A DNA stretch of 15,761 bases from Gudongella sp964607545 (GCA_964607545.1 CAZSLV010000043.1:1-15761), one strand, 5' to 3'. Numbered from the stretch's first letter, positions 5,960-14,354 are shown. Made by a program: numbers and translations. The notes: generated from the letters alone by a model not told the origin.

Positions 5960-6337
5960 ATGAAGATAGAAGCAAAGAAAATCCTTTATAACTTAAAGGA
6001 GAAGGCAGTTGAATACTACAATAGTCCAAAAAAACTAAAAGCCCTCCTTGATATTACTAACTTTAAAATCAAGGACAATGCACAACTTGCAAATCTTATT
6101 GAAGACATACAAGCCCTTATGAGCCTTGTTATGGATTATAGTAAAAAAAGATATAGGACTGTTTCAAAATCTACTATCATAACCATAATTGCAGGTTTAT
6201 TGTATTTGGCAAATCCCATGGACTTGATACCTGATTTTCTAGCAGGTGGATTCATTGATGATGCTGCAGTAATAGGCTACCTGTTAACAAAGCTTAAGGA
6301 TGAATTAGACAAGTATAAGGAATGGAAAAAACTATAA
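5960..6337 (+). CDS. YkvA family protein (DUF1232)
   Basis: This 125-residue protein has a charged helical N-terminal part (1-70). The DUF1232 signature follows at about 74-110: YLANPMDLIPDF, then FIDDAAVIGYLL. The family is widespread and small, usually with one or two membrane-associated hydrophobic helices. Here residues 72-85 and 98-110 are the hydrophobic ones. Its function is not established. ATG 5960 is chosen over GTG 5951 because the AAAGAGAG stretch that could serve as ribosome binding site ends at 5951. That site is weak. The stop is 13 bp before the SLH gene, so co-expression is likely. Confidence 0.83.
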   Translation: MKIEAKKILYNLKEKAVEYYNSPKKLKALLDITNFKIKDNAQLANLIEDIQALMSLVMDYSKKRYRTVSKSTIITIIAGLLYLANPMDLIPDFLAGGFIDDAAVIGYLLTKLKDELDKYKEWKKL

Positions 6338-6350
6338 GTAGGGGGTAAGT

Positions 6351-7349
6351 ATGAAATCCAAGTTTTTATTAGTTGCAATATTACTTATCATGGTTACAAA
6401 TAAAGCTCTAGCTGTTGACCTATCACTAGGGCCACCTAGACAGGTTTCTGTAGAAATAAAAGATTCAACTAGCGATTCTTTTCTTTTAAAGTGGAAAGAT
6501 GACAAAAGCGCTCAAGAAATAAGCTTGCAAGATGCCTATAAGGAAAAGATATTTACCCAGGTAAATATTTATATAAGGCAAGGAGATGATATATCTATAA
6601 AGGATATTACTTATAACTTTATTGACATACCAAAGAACTCTGAAGGTCTTTCTCAAATAAGCCTTATTCCAGAACAGCTAGGTCTTTTAGATAAGAATAT
6701 AGATCTTCTAGAGTCTGCCTATAGTTTTAAAATTAGGCATGGAATTAGGATGTCAGATATTTTAGGGTCCTTTAGTATCCTAGGCCCCTATAGTCCATCA
6801 ACTTCTATAGGGCTTATTTATCCCTACAACTATGCAAGTCCGTGGGCTATAAAAGAATTAAACATGGCGGAAAATGCCGGCTTAATAACTGATGAAATTA
6901 GTACAAACATGAAGGAAACTATTAGTAGAGAAGAATTTAGTAGTCTAATGGTTAATTTTTATGAAAAGGCTACTAATAAAGTTATAGACACAAGTAAAGC
7001 ACCTTTTTTAGACACAGAAAGCATAGGAGTATCAAAGGCATACAATTTAGGTATTGTATCTGGATATGAGGATAAGACCTTTAGGCCTAAAAACCCTATT
7101 ACAAGACAAGATATAGGTGTTATAATTTTAAGGACCTTAAAAACCATTGATCCAAGCTTAGATACAAGGATACAAGTTGTAGAAAATAATGAGGGAATCA
7201 AAGATTATGCCTATGAGAGCATGATTTACTTAAAAGAAAAGCAAATATTTAAGGGTGATGAAAATGCTAGGTTAAACCCTTACCAACAAATTACTAGGGA
7301 AGAATCGGTCCTTTTACTACTTAGGGCCCTTAATGAATTTATAAGTTAA
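6351..7349 (+). CDS. Secreted protein with fibronectin-III-like region and three SLH repeats
   Basis: The 332-residue precursor starts with a signal peptide (1-21, ending KALA). Residues about 28-152 look like a fibronectin-type-III or similar beta-sandwich (SFLLKWKDD, YSFKIRHG, GPYSPSTS). Residues about 160-330 hold three SLH repeats with typical pieces: AENAGLI and ISREEFSSLM; NLGIVSGYEDKTFRPKNPIT and RQDIG; KEKQIFKG and ITREESVLLLL. SLH domains bind secondary cell-wall polymers. The protein therefore probably sits on the cell surface without covalent attachment, unlike the fasciclin protein nearby. ATG 6351 has a GGGGG site just upstream. The N-terminal ligand is unknown. The third SLH repeat is somewhat degenerate. 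Confidence 0.86.
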   Translation: MKSKFLLVAILLIMVTNKALAVDLSLGPPRQVSVEIKDSTSDSFLLKWKDDKSAQEISLQDAYKEKIFTQVNIYIRQGDDISIKDITYNFIDIPKNSEGLSQISLIPEQLGLLDKNIDLLESAYSFKIRHGIRMSDILGSFSILGPYSPSTSIGLIYPYNYASPWAIKELNMAENAGLITDEISTNMKETISREEFSSLMVNFYEKATNKVIDTSKAPFLDTESIGVSKAYNLGIVSGYEDKTFRPKNPITRQDIGVIILRTLKTIDPSLDTRIQVVENNEGIKDYAYESMIYLKEKQIFKGDENARLNPYQQITREESVLLLLRALNEFIS

Positions 7350-7377
7350 TAAAATCAAGTATAAAGGGGATGGGCTA

Positions 7378-8277
7378 GTGCTAAGTCAAAATATTGGTGA
7401 AATAGCAGCTTTGTTTACAGCATTTAGCTGGACATTGGTCGGTATATTCTTTGGTCAAGCTACTAAGAGAATAGGGAGTGTTTCTGTTAATTTTATTAAA
7501 CTTATATTTGGTTTTATTTTCCTTTCAATAACAGCCCTTTTAACTAGGGGCTTGATGTTTCCTACAGATGCAAGTCTTCATGCTTGGACTTGGCTTACCC
7601 TATCTGGAATAATAGGTTTTTTCCTTGGTGATTATTTTATGCTAAGGGCTTATGTTGAAGTGGGGGTTAGGATATCTTTACTTATGATGGCTACAAGCCC
7701 CCCTATGGCAGCTATATTTGGATTTGTTTTTCTAGGGGAGAAAATATCTTTGATTGGTATCCTAGGTATGCTGATAACAATTACAGGAATTATTATAGTA
7801 ATTGTAAATAAGGATACAAGGGGGCAAAAGGTAAAGATAAAGTATTCTACTAGGGGTCTTTTTTTTGCCTTCCTAGGGGCTCTAGGTCAAGCAGTGGGTT
7901 TAATCTTTAGCAAGGTAGGTTTGGGGGATTATAATACATTTGCAGCTACCCAAATTAGAATTATAGCTGGTTTTATTTCCTTTGCAATTTTTGTTAGCCT
8001 AAGAAGGGAATGGGGGTCTATAAGACTTGCAATAAAGGATAAGGAAGCAATAAAATACACCCTCTTAGGGTCCATATTTGGACCCTTTATAGGTGTTAGT
8101 TTATCTCTTGTAGCTATTAGGTATACAAGTGCGGGTATTGCTTCAACTATAACATCTATAACCCCAATAACAATAATTCCTTTTTCTATATTTTTATTTA
8201 AAGAAAAGATTAGTCCCCTTGAAATATTTGGTGCATTTGTATCTGTGTGCGGAGTAGGAGTCTTACTTCTTTTTTAA
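7378..8277 (+). CDS. EamA/DMT-family membrane transporter
   Basis: This 299-residue membrane protein has about ten hydrophobic segments in two EamA repeats (roughly 7-141 and 157-299). Each repeat ends with the familiar pattern of P-containing helix, FLGEK or FLFKEK, and a glycine-rich last helix. The family exports or takes up small metabolites such as amino acids, and the substrate cannot be told. The start is GTG 7378 with AAAGGGG (7363-7369) eight bases upstream. It lies 28 bp after the SLH gene and probably shares its transcript. It converges with ftsX at a distance of only 10 bp, and I see no terminator hairpin there. Confidence 0.88.
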   Translation: MLSQNIGEIAALFTAFSWTLVGIFFGQATKRIGSVSVNFIKLIFGFIFLSITALLTRGLMFPTDASLHAWTWLTLSGIIGFFLGDYFMLRAYVEVGVRISLLMMATSPPMAAIFGFVFLGEKISLIGILGMLITITGIIIVIVNKDTRGQKVKIKYSTRGLFFAFLGALGQAVGLIFSKVGLGDYNTFAATQIRIIAGFISFAIFVSLRREWGSIRLAIKDKEAIKYTLLGSIFGPFIGVSLSLVAIRYTSAGIASTITSITPITIIPFSIFLFKEKISPLEIFGAFVSVCGVGVLLLF

Positions 8278-8287
8278 TATAAAGCCC

Positions 8288-9172
8288 TTATTTTATTTTT
8301 GGACTTGTAGATTTTATACCTATTAAGCTTCCTAAAAGACCAAGTAAGGCACTTAATAAGGTTGTAAAAATAAAAAGGATAACAAAATGATTCTTAAAGC
8401 TAGATACTTCTATAAAGCTAAGGCTGGATATCAACATCTTAAAGGCATACTTAGTTGTAAAAAAAGTAATTCCAAGTGATAAAAGGCCCGCAATTATTGT
8501 CATGAAAAAGCCATTCAAGAGGTAGGGAAGAAAAATAAACCGACTAGGGGCACCTAAAAGCTTTAAGGTCCCTATGGGTTCTCTATTTATATAAATCCCC
8601 TGTCTAATTAAGTGGGATGTAACAAATATTGTTGTAAGGCTAATTGCAACTAGTAAAAACACCCCAAAGACACTTACTAAATTCATTAAGTTTTCTAACT
8701 TTACGAGTATTTCCTTATTGTCCCTGAGGTAGGTCACACCTTGTAGGGTCTTTATATCTGTAGATACATTAGATAATTTATCTAAATCTATGTTAACTTC
8801 TATGTAGGGACTAAAGGGGTTATAATCAAATAAATCAATTATTTTTGAATCCTCCCCTAGAGTTTCTACCATTTCTTTTTTTGCTTCTTCTTCACTTATA
8901 AATAAAACACCCCTAACCCCATCTATCTTTAACAAATTATCTTCTAAGGCCTTAATATCTTCCTTGTCATCAAAAAATACGCTTATTTCAGCCTCGTTTT
9001 TTAAATTCGTTATAAGTCCTTGTAAATTTAGGGTAAGAGAAAAAACTATAGTTACAATAAAAAATATAAAGGCAAGGCTAACAACACTTAATATATTTGA
9101 AGATAGGTCTGCCTTTGTAACTAAAAAAACTTCTTTTAGAAAATAGGCTAAATTATTCTTTTTATTTCCCAT
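8288..9172 (-). CDS. ftsX: Cell division protein FtsX
   Basis: This 294-residue membrane subunit of the FtsEX complex relays ATP-driven movements of FtsE across the membrane to activate peptidoglycan hydrolysis. Membrane segments are about 29-51, 162-188, 212-238 and 262-286. The extracellular domain is about 52-161, with NPFSPYIEVNI in the usual place. The cytoplasmic loop holds REPIGTLKLLGA (197-208), the coupling region of the family. The length is typical. Its ATG overlaps the end of ftsE by 11 bases (ATGGGAAATAA), indicating translational coupling. It is the last gene of the coiled-coil/ftsE/ftsX unit. Confidence 0.95.
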   Translation of the reverse strand: MGNKKNNLAYFLKEVFLVTKADLSSNILSVVSLAFIFFIVTIVFSLTLNLQGLITNLKNEAEISVFFDDKEDIKALEDNLLKIDGVRGVLFISEEEAKKEMVETLGEDSKIIDLFDYNPFSPYIEVNIDLDKLSNVSTDIKTLQGVTYLRDNKEILVKLENLMNLVSVFGVFLLVAISLTTIFVTSHLIRQGIYINREPIGTLKLLGAPSRFIFLPYLLNGFFMTIIAGLLSLGITFFTTKYAFKMLISSLSFIEVSSFKNHFVILFIFTTLLSALLGLLGSLIGIKSTSPKIK

Positions 9173-9836
9173 AAGAATCCCTCACAGACATTTTAGTATC
9201 TTCAACTAGTATATGGATAGAGTTTAAATCATCTTCTATTAAAGCTAGGGCATGAGTTGTGATAATAACAGAAGTCTCCTTGTTTTTAAATGATTTAAGC
9301 AAATTAAGAACCATCAGGGCATTTTTTTTATCCAAGTTACCAGTAGGCTCATCAGCAATAATTATCTTAGGATTCCTGGCAACAGCCCTTGCAATTGCAA
9401 CCCTTTGTCTTTCTCCATAGGATAAATTTTCAACAGGAGCATGAATTTTATGAGAAAGTCCTACTTTTTCCATAGCCTTTAATGAAAGCTCATGCATTAT
9501 TTCATTAGAATAATCTAAAAACCTAAGTCCAACAAGGACATTGTCATAAACACTCCTACCATTTAACAACTTAAAATCTTGAAATATTGGGCCTATTTTT
9601 TGCCGTAAGCTTTGAAGTTCTTTAGAAGATATTTTTTCCATAGAATAATCTAGGACCCTTAAGGACCCGCTACTTGGTCTTTCTATCCCAAGAAGGAGCT
9701 TAATAAAACTAGTTTTACCCGACCCGCTAGGACCTGTAATATAAACAAGTTCCCCCTTTGGGATTAATAAATTAACATCCGTTACACCCTTAGTACCATC
9801 TTTATAGGTTAAGTTTAAATTTTTAGCCTCAATCAT
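9162..9836 (-). CDS. ftsE: Cell division ATP-binding protein FtsE
   Basis: This 224-residue ABC ATPase partners FtsX at the inner face of the membrane. Walker A is GPSGSGKT (35-42), the Q-loop glutamine is Gln86, Walker B is IIIADEP (158-164) with catalytic Glu163, and the switch histidine is His195. The signature reads LSYGERQ (138-144), while most FtsE proteins have LSGGE, so Tyr140 replaces a usually conserved Gly. All other catalytic parts are intact. AAGGAG upstream of the ATG lies inside the end of the preceding gene, whose stop is one base away. Order and spacing strongly support a single operon with the coiled-coil partner. Confidence 0.95.
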   Translation of the reverse strand: MIEAKNLNLTYKDGTKGVTDVNLLIPKGELVYITGPSGSGKTSFIKLLLGIERPSSGSLRVLDYSMEKISSKELQSLRQKIGPIFQDFKLLNGRSVYDNVLVGLRFLDYSNEIMHELSLKAMEKVGLSHKIHAPVENLSYGERQRVAIARAVARNPKIIIADEPTGNLDKKNALMVLNLLKSFKNKETSVIITTHALALIEDDLNSIHILVEDTKMSVRDSYGK

Positions 9837-9837
9837 T

Positions 9838-10953
9838 TTAAATCTCCTTATTGAAAATTGTATTTAATAAAAGGTCAATATTGCCCTTATTAGTTTTTAA
9901 AGACTCAATGGTATTTCCCATAAGTATGGTCTTAAAGTTAAATTTAAGATAGTCTTTATCAAATAAATACTCAATACTTGACTGGCCTAGGGTTAAGTCT
10001 AAATATTTTCCATCTTCTATATTAAATTGCAAGCTAGTATCATCAATTAATTCCAAGTTACCTGATAAGAATATATTAAGCTTAGGTAGGCTTAAGGTCA
10101 TCTTATCTTTTTCAAATTGTATATCAACTTGGGTTGGCAAGTTTTTTTCATTTAAGGCCTTGTTAAAGGCATCTGAATAAATTTTAGCATTAATACCTGT
10201 AAAGCTATATTTAAGATTTACCAGGGATGTAGGAAGGTCTCCATTTTCTACAATTTCAGATATCATGCTGATTGTTTGAGCAAATTCAGGCTTTGTCTTC
10301 TTCCAGGCTAAATCTATATCTTCTAGGTACTTTTCATACCTGGTCCTATCTTCTTTAAGGGATGAAAGCTTGTTTTCTAAGTTATCTACTGCAAATTTCT
10401 TGCTGCTTTTAGTAGTTTCAAGTTGTGCCCTTCTTTCCCTTATATTTAAGAGGGTGTTTTCTCTTTTTAACTTTTGCTCATTTAGGATATCCCTGTCTTT
10501 TTCTAAGTTATTTAATAAGTTATTAACTCCCTTTGAAAGTTCTCTTATACTATTTAATCGACTTAGGACCATATTTAAATTTTCTGAGCTAAGGATTAAT
10601 TGTAAATTAGAAAGAGGGCCTGTTTTTTGGTAGTTTTGCAAAAACAACTCCATTAAATCTAAATTTTTTCTATAAGTAAGGTCTAAGGTCTCTATTTCTT
10701 CTTCAATAACTTTTACATCCTTTTTTAAACTTTCTATTTCTCCTTCTAAAATTAAGGATTCATTTTCTAATTCAACTATATCTTGTTCTAATTGGAAGAG
10801 TTCATCAAGGATTTGCAATTCTTCTAAATTTAAGGATAACATATCGTCTTCTATTTGAGTAAGAGAATCTTCTTTTTGGGAAAACAAGACTAGGTTAGTA
10901 GATACTAGGCTAAAGAAACTTAATATTAAAATAGTGGCAACAAATTTTTTCAA
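9838..10953 (-). CDS. Secreted coiled-coil protein, probable FtsX partner without hydrolase domain
   Basis: The 371-residue protein has an N-terminal signal or anchor helix (about 4-24), with no lipobox. Long heptad-like helices follow at 30-110 and 135-215. The segment between them, GPLSNLQLILSSENLNMVLSRL (112-133), resembles the coiled-coil hairpin of PcsB, CwlO and EnvC proteins, which dock onto FtsX. Residues 225-371 look beta-rich (SLPKLNIFLSGNLELI, YLKFNFKTILMG). I find no NlpC/P60, CHAP or LytM catalytic motif there. It is probably the extracytoplasmic adaptor of FtsEX, acting through a separate hydrolase. The start is TTG at 10953, with AGAGGTGAT just upstream and no better ATG. A TATAAT lies at 10984-10979 without a good -35. 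One base separates its stop from ftsE. Confidence 0.72.
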   Translation of the reverse strand: MKKFVATILILSFFSLVSTNLVLFSQKEDSLTQIEDDMLSLNLEELQILDELFQLEQDIVELENESLILEGEIESLKKDVKVIEEEIETLDLTYRKNLDLMELFLQNYQKTGPLSNLQLILSSENLNMVLSRLNSIRELSKGVNNLLNNLEKDRDILNEQKLKRENTLLNIRERRAQLETTKSSKKFAVDNLENKLSSLKEDRTRYEKYLEDIDLAWKKTKPEFAQTISMISEIVENGDLPTSLVNLKYSFTGINAKIYSDAFNKALNEKNLPTQVDIQFEKDKMTLSLPKLNIFLSGNLELIDDTSLQFNIEDGKYLDLTLGQSSIEYLFDKDYLKFNFKTILMGNTIESLKTNKGNIDLLLNTIFNKEI

Positions 10954-10979
10954 AAAATCACCTCTTGTGACTTAATATA

Positions 10980-11007
10980 TTATAATAAAACCCGCTTAAG
11001 CGGGTTT
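10980..11007 (-). terminator. Terminator of the serine-pathway operon
   Basis: Reading the minus strand, AAACCCGC and GCGGGTTT form an eight-bp perfect stem around TTAA (11007 to 10988). TTATTATA follows. It begins four bases after the stop of the DUF1015 gene and overlaps the probable promoter region of the coiled-coil/ftsEX unit. Confidence 0.85.
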
Positions 11008-11010
11008 ATA

Positions 11011-12258
11011 TTAATCTAGTGTATGGACAAAAAAACCACTTCTTAGCTTTGGTTCAAACCAAGTTGATTTTGGAGGCATTACATTACCAGAATCTGCTAT
11101 ATTAATCAAGTCTTCGATTGAGGTAGGGTACATGGAAAAAGCTACCCTCATCCCATCTTGAACTCTTTGTTCAAGCTCTGCAAGTCCCCTTATTCCACCT
11201 ACAAAATCTATCCTTTCATCTATTCTTGGATCAAGGATACCCAAGATAGGACCTAGGACATTATTTTGTAGGATAGATGCATCTAGCCTATCTACGTAGG
11301 ACTTGTCATCGAAAGACCCTTCTATTGCCCTTAGTATATACCACTTATTATCTATATACATGCCAAATGTGTGTTTTTCTGTAGGTTTGTACTGGTCATC
11401 CCCCTTGTATTCCTCTACATCAAACTTTTCATTTAATAGTTCTAGAAACTCAGCTGTTGAAAATTCATTTAAATCCCTAACTACCCTGTTATAATCCATG
11501 ATATATAAGTCATCATGGGGGAATAAGACAGATAAAAAGTAATTAAACTCCTCCTTGCCATTGTAGTTTGGATTTTCACTCCTTCTCTTTTGACCTACCT
11601 TTACAGCAGAAGCTGTCCTATGATGGCCATCTGCTATATAAAAGTTTTCTATTTGACTAAAATAATTAATCAGCTTATTAATAGTATTTGTATCGCTAAT
11701 ACGCCATATCTTATGGTTAACCCCATCCTCATAGGTAACATCGTATAAGGGTTTTGCTTTATTTACCCAAGTATTTACAAGAAGACTTATATCCTTATCC
11801 TTTCTATAAGTTAAAAATATGGGGCCTGTATTTGCGTTTGTGTAATCAACATGGTTAATTCTATCTAATTCCTTATCTGCCCTTGTATACTCATGCTTTT
11901 TAATTTTATTGTTTAAATAATCATCAATAGATGCCGTACCAACAAGACCAGTTTGAGTTTTACCCTTCCAAGTAAGCTGGTAAATGTAAAAACTATCTTC
12001 CTCATCTTGTATAAAAGTTCCATCTTCTATCATCTTATACAAGTTATCCCTAGCCTTCTCATAAACAAGGGCATCATGTACATCTATGGATGGATCTAAG
12101 TCTACTTCAGACTTATCTACATGTAAAAAGGAATGGGGGTTACCTTTAACTAAAGCTCTTGCTTCCTCACTATTCATAACATCATAGGGTAGGGCAGCTA
12201 CATCTTTTGCTAAGTCAGGTCTTGGTCTATAAGCCCTAAAGGGTTTGAATATGGCCAT
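11011..12258 (-). CDS. DUF1015 family protein in a serine-biosynthesis operon
   Basis: This 415-residue protein is a full-length DUF1015 member. Recognisable blocks are RPRPDLAKDVAALPYDV (11-27), KHEYTR and ELDR (121-133), IADGHHRTA (208-216) and MPPKSTWFEPKLRSGFFVHT (394-413). The function is not experimentally known to me. The DGHHR motif (210-214) resembles the D-G-x-H-R motif of ParB-fold free serine kinases (SerK, SbnI). It is the last gene of an operon with a phosphoserine-type aminotransferase and a phosphoglycerate-type dehydrogenase, 11 bp after the dehydrogenase. A role in phosphoserine-to-serine conversion is my inference. A regulatory or different role in the pathway is equally possible. 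There is no signal peptide or membrane helix. Confidence 0.88.
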   Translation of the reverse strand: MAIFKPFRAYRPRPDLAKDVAALPYDVMNSEEARALVKGNPHSFLHVDKSEVDLDPSIDVHDALVYEKARDNLYKMIEDGTFIQDEEDSFYIYQLTWKGKTQTGLVGTASIDDYLNNKIKKHEYTRADKELDRINHVDYTNANTGPIFLTYRKDKDISLLVNTWVNKAKPLYDVTYEDGVNHKIWRISDTNTINKLINYFSQIENFYIADGHHRTASAVKVGQKRRSENPNYNGKEEFNYFLSVLFPHDDLYIMDYNRVVRDLNEFSTAEFLELLNEKFDVEEYKGDDQYKPTEKHTFGMYIDNKWYILRAIEGSFDDKSYVDRLDASILQNNVLGPILGILDPRIDERIDFVGGIRGLAELEQRVQDGMRVAFSMYPTSIEDLINIADSGNVMPPKSTWFEPKLRSGFFVHTLD

Positions 12259-12269
12259 ATAATTACCTC

Positions 12270-13178
12270 CTAAAAAGTTGATTTAATTATCTCGACTATC
12301 TCTCCACCAATTCTTTCCTGTGCTTCCTTAGTTGAACCTCCAATATGGGGGGTTACAGAAACTTTCTTGTGATTTACTAGGTCTAAATTTTTAGTAGGTT
12401 CTTGTGAAAAAACATCTATTCCAGCACCCGCTATTTTTGAAGTATTTAATGCTTGGACTAGGTCATCTTCGTCAATTATACCCCCCCTAGCACAATTAAT
12501 TAAGTAGGCTCCATCTTTCATTTGTTCAATTTCTTTTTTGCTAATTAGGGGCTTGCCATCCTCAGTAGCTGGGGTATGGATAGAAATAAAATCACTTACC
12601 TTTAATAAATCTTCTAAGGACATATACTTGTAGTGGGGATATCCTTCTTTTGGTCCAGACCTATTTGTATAAACAATAAGCATACCTAGGGCCTGGGCTT
12701 TTTTAGCTAATTCTATGGATATCCTACCAAAGCCAATTAAACCTAAGGTTTTACCTGAAAGTTCAATCCCACTATAAGCTTTTTTATTCCACATACCATT
12801 TCTCATTTCCACATTCGAAATTCCTACAAACCTTGAAAGTGCAAACATATGGGCAAGGGCTAATTCTGCAACAGAGGCACTAGAAGAATTAGGAGTATTT
12901 CTAACTTCCAAACCTCTTTCTATGGCATACTTTACATCAATATTGTCAAGCCCAACCCCAGCCCTTATAATCATCTTTAACCTTCCAAATGAAAGGGCCT
13001 TGTCAATAATGTCTTTATCAATTTTAGTAGCAGACCTAATTACAACTATATCATAATTTTCTAAGGCTTGGCCTAATTCTTCTCTTTGGTAGTATTGTTC
13101 TACTACCTTGTGGCCTAAGTCTTCTAGTTCTTTTATAGCATTTTTATCCAAACCGTCAGTTGCCAAAATTTGAACCAT
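12270..13178 (-). CDS. serA: Short-form D-3-phosphoglycerate dehydrogenase (2-hydroxyacid dehydrogenase)
   Basis: This 302-residue enzyme of the D-isomer 2-hydroxyacid dehydrogenase family probably oxidises 3-phosphoglycerate to 3-phosphohydroxypyruvate. The catalytic triad is Arg231 (CARGG), Glu260 (SQEP) and His278 (PHIGG). The nucleotide-binding loop is GFGRIS (149-154), where the third Gly is replaced by Ser154. The end of the second strand reads YTNRS (170-174), with no acidic residue, which may favour NADP. It ends directly after the catalytic domain, with no C-terminal ACT domain, so feedback inhibition by serine through ACT is not expected. AGGAGGT lies just upstream of its ATG. It is 11 bp from both neighbours in the operon, and the aminotransferase next door supports the serA assignment over other hydroxyacid dehydrogenases. 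Confidence 0.87.
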   Translation of the reverse strand: MVQILATDGLDKNAIKELEDLGHKVVEQYYQREELGQALENYDIVVIRSATKIDKDIIDKALSFGRLKMIIRAGVGLDNIDVKYAIERGLEVRNTPNSSSASVAELALAHMFALSRFVGISNVEMRNGMWNKKAYSGIELSGKTLGLIGFGRISIELAKKAQALGMLIVYTNRSGPKEGYPHYKYMSLEDLLKVSDFISIHTPATEDGKPLISKKEIEQMKDGAYLINCARGGIIDEDDLVQALNTSKIAGAGIDVFSQEPTKNLDLVNHKKVSVTPHIGGSTKEAQERIGGEIVEIIKSTF

Positions 13179-13189
13179 ATAAAGACCTC

Positions 13190-14266
13190 CTAAAAATTTA
13201 GTATATCGTCTATATTATCTAATAGTTCTTGGACTTCTTCTAGGGTATAATCAGCCATATGAGAGATTCTAAAAGTTTTATTTTTTAAATCTCCATAACC
13301 ATTTGATATCATAAAACCTCTCTCACCTAGGGCCTTGTTTAAATCGCCTACATTTATATCTTTTGTATTACTTATAGTGGTTAAAGTTTGAGATAAGTTT
13401 TTCTTATCCTTTACAAACAAGGCAAAGTGTTTTTCTGCCCAAGCTCTTACTAGGTTTGCCATTTCATCGTGTCTTTTATACCTTGCTTCTAGACCTTCCT
13501 CAAGTATTCTGTCTAGTTGATAGTCTAAGGCAAACATATGTGAAAGGGAAGGGGTTGAAGGATATTGGTGGTCTTTTTTCTTAACAGTATCATAAAGTGA
13601 AACTATATCTAAATAAGTTCCTCTAAATTCAACATTTCTACCTCTTTCAATAGCTCTTTCGGAAACTGAACACATGGAAAGACCTGAAGGTAAACCTAAG
13701 GCTTTTTGAGTTGAGGTTATACATACATCTATACCCCACTCATCAGTTTTAATTTCTACCCCACCCATGGAACTAACAGCATCGACCAAAAATAATACAT
13801 CGGGGTATTTTTCTTTTAAAAGCTTCCCTATTTCAGAAACTGGATTCATTAAACCTGTTGAAGTTTCATTATGGGTAACAGTGATTAAGTCATACATATT
13901 AGTTTTTAAAGCTGTATCTACCATTTCAACTGTAGTTTCACACCCTGGCTCAGATTTAAAAAGATCAGCTGGGACATTATTAGATAGTGCCATTTCATAC
14001 CACCTATCTCCAAAAGCACCAACAGAAAAAACGGCTGCCTTCTTATTAGTAAAGGACCTAATAGACCCTTCCATAAGACCGCTACCAGAACTTGTGGATA
14101 AGAGCATTACATTGTCAGTTAAAAATACTTTCTGCAACTTTTCTGCAATAGATCTTTGCAGGTTAGATGCTTCCTTAGTCCTATGACCTATTTGCGGACT
14201 AGCCATTTTTAAAAGAACATCTTCTCTAACATCAACTGGACCTGGAATAAATAATTTTTTGTGCAT
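13190..14266 (-). CDS. serC: Phosphoserine aminotransferase, AGXT-like class V type
   Basis: The 358-residue class V PLP aminotransferase probably converts 3-phosphohydroxypyruvate plus glutamate to phosphoserine. The N-terminus FIPGPVDVREDVL and GHRTKEAS (27-34) are typical of the alanine-glyoxylate-like branch, which serves as SerC in many archaea and clostridia. The PLP lysine is Lys188 in STQKALGLPSG (185-195), the ring-stacking partner region is DAVSSMGG (162-169), and Arg333 (TFRISHM) should bind the substrate carboxylate. An alternative reading is serine/alanine-glyoxylate aminotransferase. The adjoining serA-type gene favours the serine pathway. AAGGGGG sits six bases upstream of the ATG. 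It is the first gene of the operon and diverges from the aldolase gene. Confidence 0.87.
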   Translation of the reverse strand: MHKKLFIPGPVDVREDVLLKMASPQIGHRTKEASNLQRSIAEKLQKVFLTDNVMLLSTSSGSGLMEGSIRSFTNKKAAVFSVGAFGDRWYEMALSNNVPADLFKSEPGCETTVEMVDTALKTNMYDLITVTHNETSTGLMNPVSEIGKLLKEKYPDVLFLVDAVSSMGGVEIKTDEWGIDVCITSTQKALGLPSGLSMCSVSERAIERGRNVEFRGTYLDIVSLYDTVKKKDHQYPSTPSLSHMFALDYQLDRILEEGLEARYKRHDEMANLVRAWAEKHFALFVKDKKNLSQTLTTISNTKDINVGDLNKALGERGFMISNGYGDLKNKTFRISHMADYTLEEVQELLDNIDDILNF

Positions 14267-14319
14267 AATTTAACCCCCTTTTAGTATTTCTACAATAGAC
14301 TTACCCTAAAACTAGGAAT

Positions 14320-14348
14320 AATATACAAATAGGCTTAAAATATGAGAA
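14320..14348 (-). promoter_or_regulatory. Candidate promoter of the serC-serA-DUF1015 operon
   Basis: On the minus strand TTCTCA (14348-14343) is 17 bp from TATATT (14325-14320). The match is moderate. This 175-bp divergent region holds no other clear element for the operon and no T-box or riboswitch that I recognise. Confidence 0.4.
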
Positions 14349-14354
14349 ACTAGC

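Noticed and set aside
7370..7380. Two-codon reading frame ATG-GGC-TAG whose stop overlaps the GTG start of the transporter gene
   Set aside because: It has no room for its own ribosome binding site apart from the one used by the transporter, and such a short frame is likely by chance.
8278..8287. Bidirectional terminator between the convergent transporter and ftsX genes
   Set aside because: Only 10 bases separate the stops and no GC-containing hairpin can be drawn in or beside the gap.
10979..10984. TATAAT on the minus strand as a confident promoter of the coiled-coil/ftsEX unit
   Set aside because: No acceptable -35 is found at 16-19 bp, where the serine operon terminator stem lies. It is mentioned only as a possibility.
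13767..14186. 139-codon open frame on the plus strand opposite the serC gene
   Set aside because: It is antisense to conserved aminotransferase sequence, has no recognisable domain and no ribosome binding site.
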